Shown: piece by piece, positions 12,338 to 13,880 of the stretch | Layout of the letters: every line of letters starts with the position of its first letter | How positions within the stretch are numbered: the first letter of the stretch is position 1 | DNA from: Pseudomonadota bacterium | GTDB taxonomy: Bacteria; Pseudomonadota; Gammaproteobacteria; Burkholderiales; Burkholderiaceae_C | Length of the DNA stretch: 13,880 nt | Reading direction: 5' to 3' | NCBI GenBank assembly: GCA_023410975.1 | Contig: JAEYPG010000432.1 | Coordinates: forward strand, 1 to 13,880 | Position numbers and translations under genes: made by a program | Notes under the pieces: generated by a model | The model's input: the letters and a program-made list of their open reading frames with translations, nothing else | Told to the model about the DNA's origin: nothing | Database searches by the model: none

Positions 12338-13880
12338 ATGTTCAAGGGCAAGCGTGCGGCGCGATGGCTAGCCGCGCTGGTGATCGCATTGGGAGTGCTG
12401 TGGCTGCTGGGCGCGCTGGCGCTGCCGCCACTGTTGAAATGGCAACTGCAGCAGCGCGGCAGTGAGCTGCTGGGCCGCGAACTGCGTGTGGACAGCATCC
12501 GGTTCACGCCCTGGAATCTGCGGCTCAGCGTCGAGGGCATCACGCTGGCCGGGCCCGCCGCGCCGCAGGCCGAGGGCGCTGCGGCGCCGGCACCGCAGGC
12601 GCAGATCGAGCGTTTGCTGCTCGACCTGGAGGCCAGCTCGCTGTGGCAGCGCGCCCCGGTGCTCAGCGCCATAGAGGTCACCGCGCCGCGGCTGCGCATC
12701 ACGCGCCGTGCCGACGGCAGCACCGACCTCGACGACATGCTGCAGCGGTTGAGTGCTCAACCGAAGGCCGAAAGCAGCGAGGACGCGCCACCCCCGCGCT
12801 TCGCGCTGCACAACCTGCGCCTGGAGCGCGGTGAGCTGCTCTACCAGGACGAGGCGCACGGCGTGCGCCACGAGCTGCACGAGCTGAATGTGGCGCTGCC
12901 CTTCATCTCCAGCCTGCCCGCGGACGTGGAGACGCAGGTGCAGCCGCGCCTGGCTTTCGTCCTCGATGGCAGCCGCTTCGACAGCGGCGCCCGCGCCACG
13001 CCCTTCTCGCGCCACCGCGACAGCACGCTGGAGCTGAGCCTGGAGGCGCTGGATCTCGCGTCCCTGAGCCCCTACCTGCCCAGCAGCCTGAACTTGAAGC
13101 TGGAGCGCGGGCAGTTCGGCACGCAGCTGCAGCTGCGCTTCCGCCTGGCCGACGACGGCTCGCCGGAGCTGGACGTGCAGGGCCGGCTGCAGGCGCAGGA
13201 CCTGGCGCTGGCCGACGGCCGCGGCGAGCCGCTGCTGGGCTGGAAGTCGCTGCAGGTGGAGATCCAGCCCTCGCAGCCGCTGCGACGCCGCATCGCTCTC
13301 GGCGCCGTGAGCCTGGATGGGCTTGCCCTGCACGCCGGGCGGGATGCGCGAGGGCGGTTGCTGCCGGCACTGGGCGGCTCCGATGCTGCGGCTGCGAAGC
13401 CCGCCAAGGAGGTTGCCAAGGCAGCCTCGGGCGCAGCGGACGGCGCCGCGTCCGAGGCTGCGTGGAAGGTGTCGGCGCAGGCGCTGCAGATCAAGGGTGC
13501 GGCGCTGCACTGGCGCGACGACGCGCTGAAGCTGCGCTGGCGCGTGGAGGCGCTCGACGCCCAGGCGCGCGAGCTGCAATGGCCGTTGCAGGCCGCCGTG
13601 CCCTTCGAGGCCTCGGCGCGGCTGCGGCCGCAGGAGGGCGGCGCCGACGCCCCGGCCGGGGAGTTGAAGCTGTCGGGCGACGCCGCGGCCGAGGGCGGCA
13701 CGCTGAATTTCGACCTGAAGGCGCTGCCGCTGCGTCCGCTGGCGCCGCTGCTGGCGCAGGCGCTGCGTCCGCTGCCGGAGGGCCAGCTGGGCGTGCAGGG
13801 CAAGCTGGGCTGGACGCCCGCCGGGCTGCAGACGGTGGAGCTGGCGCAGGCGCGTCTGGACCGGTTGCGCCTGCTGGACC
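12338..13880 (+). CDS. DUF748 (AsmA-like) membrane-anchored protein, 5' part
   Basis: The frame is open from ATG 12338 to the window end, 514 codons, with no stop, so this is the N-terminal part of a larger protein. A membrane anchor (about 12-33, ending LALPPLL) is followed by KWQLQQRGSELLGRELRVDSI and FTPWNLRLSVEGITL, the signature opening of DUF748 proteins. The rest is repetitive beta-type sequence with many alternating Leu residues (GRLQAQDLALADG, LRLERGELLY), as in AsmA-like periplasmic proteins thought to act in lipid transport or outer-membrane homeostasis. An Ala/Lys-rich linker lies at about 347-375. No Shine-Dalgarno is clear before the ATG; no other in-frame start codon lies just upstream. 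Divergent from the DUF218 gene. The function of DUF748 is not established. Confidence 0.88.
   Translation, partial: MFKGKRAARWLAALVIALGVLWLLGALALPPLLKWQLQQRGSELLGRELRVDSIRFTPWNLRLSVEGITLAGPAAPQAEGAAAPAPQAQIERLLLDLEASSLWQRAPVLSAIEVTAPRLRITRRADGSTDLDDMLQRLSAQPKAESSEDAPPPRFALHNLRLERGELLYQDEAHGVRHELHELNVALPFISSLPADVETQVQPRLAFVLDGSRFDSGARATPFSRHRDSTLELSLEALDLASLSPYLPSSLNLKLERGQFGTQLQLRFRLADDGSPELDVQGRLQAQDLALADGRGEPLLGWKSLQVEIQPSQPLRRRIALGAVSLDGLALHAGRDARGRLLPALGGSDAAAAKPAKEVAKAASGAADGAASEAAWKVSAQALQIKGAALHWRDDALKLRWRVEALDAQARELQWPLQAAVPFEASARLRPQEGGADAPAGELKLSGDAAAEGGTLNFDLKALPLRPLAPLLAQALRPLPEGQLGVQGKLGWTPAGLQTVELAQARLDRLRLLD

Noticed and set aside
12368..13579. 403-codon minus-strand open frame at the right end
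   Set aside because: The plus strand carries the DUF748 signature, a membrane anchor and a continuous frame to the window end; the minus frame is a Gln/Arg/Leu-rich shadow.
1..13880. CRISPR array, insertion sequence, prophage or toxin-antitoxin system
   Set aside because: No regularly spaced repeats, no transposase or integrase, no terminal repeats and no compositional shift; every sizeable open frame is a core gene or its shadow.

Overview
The window is GC-rich chromosomal DNA from a betaproteobacterium, most likely order Burkholderiales (Comamonadaceae or a close relative). The evidence is the betaproteobacterial style of the proteins (RIGEGWDVH-type IspF, an OmpR/RisA-RisS two-component pair, a RelA-type protein with a dead hydrolase domain, E. 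coli-type UbiD), the very high GC content and the strong G/C bias at third codon positions. There is no insertion sequence, phage gene, CRISPR array or compositional island. It reads as a core-genome segment.

Layout. 1-992: end of ispD and all of ispF (MEP isoprenoid pathway), overlapping by 4 bases. 1038-3219, minus strand: response regulator ompR/risA followed by its membrane kinase risS, overlapping. 3220-3396: divergent control region carrying three GTTACA hexamers. 3397-4104: exported SIMPL-domain protein. 4160-4930, minus: D-3-hydroxybutyrate dehydrogenase with all known substrate-binding residues. 4982-8103: an alpha/beta hydrolase and relA, overlapping by ATGA. 8231-8403: a complete tRNA-Val(GAC) unit with promoter, gene and terminator. 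8570-9433, minus: membrane-anchored lytic transglycosylase. 9699-11264: ubiD (ubiquinone synthesis). 11265-11462: a non-coding gene that I read as 6S RNA (ssrS), ending in a strong intrinsic terminator. 11473-12270, minus: YdcF/ElyC-type DUF218 envelope protein. 12338-13880: start of a large DUF748 (AsmA-like) membrane-anchored protein that runs off the window.

How the genes fit together. Isoprenoid precursors (IspD, IspF) feed the ubiquinone side chain and UbiD acts on the ubiquinone ring, but the genes lie 9 kb apart and need not be co-regulated. The hydroxybutyrate dehydrogenase, the hydrolase and relA suggest a link between use of stored polyhydroxybutyrate and the stringent response. RelA, a tRNA promoter with a GC-rich discriminator and the putative 6S RNA all concern growth-rate control of transcription. 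The transglycosylase, DUF218, DUF748 and OmpR/RisS proteins concern the cell envelope.

I found no clearly undescribed system. The best items for follow-up are the 6S RNA candidate, the hydrolase-relA translational coupling and the GTTACA repeats between ompR and the SIMPL gene.
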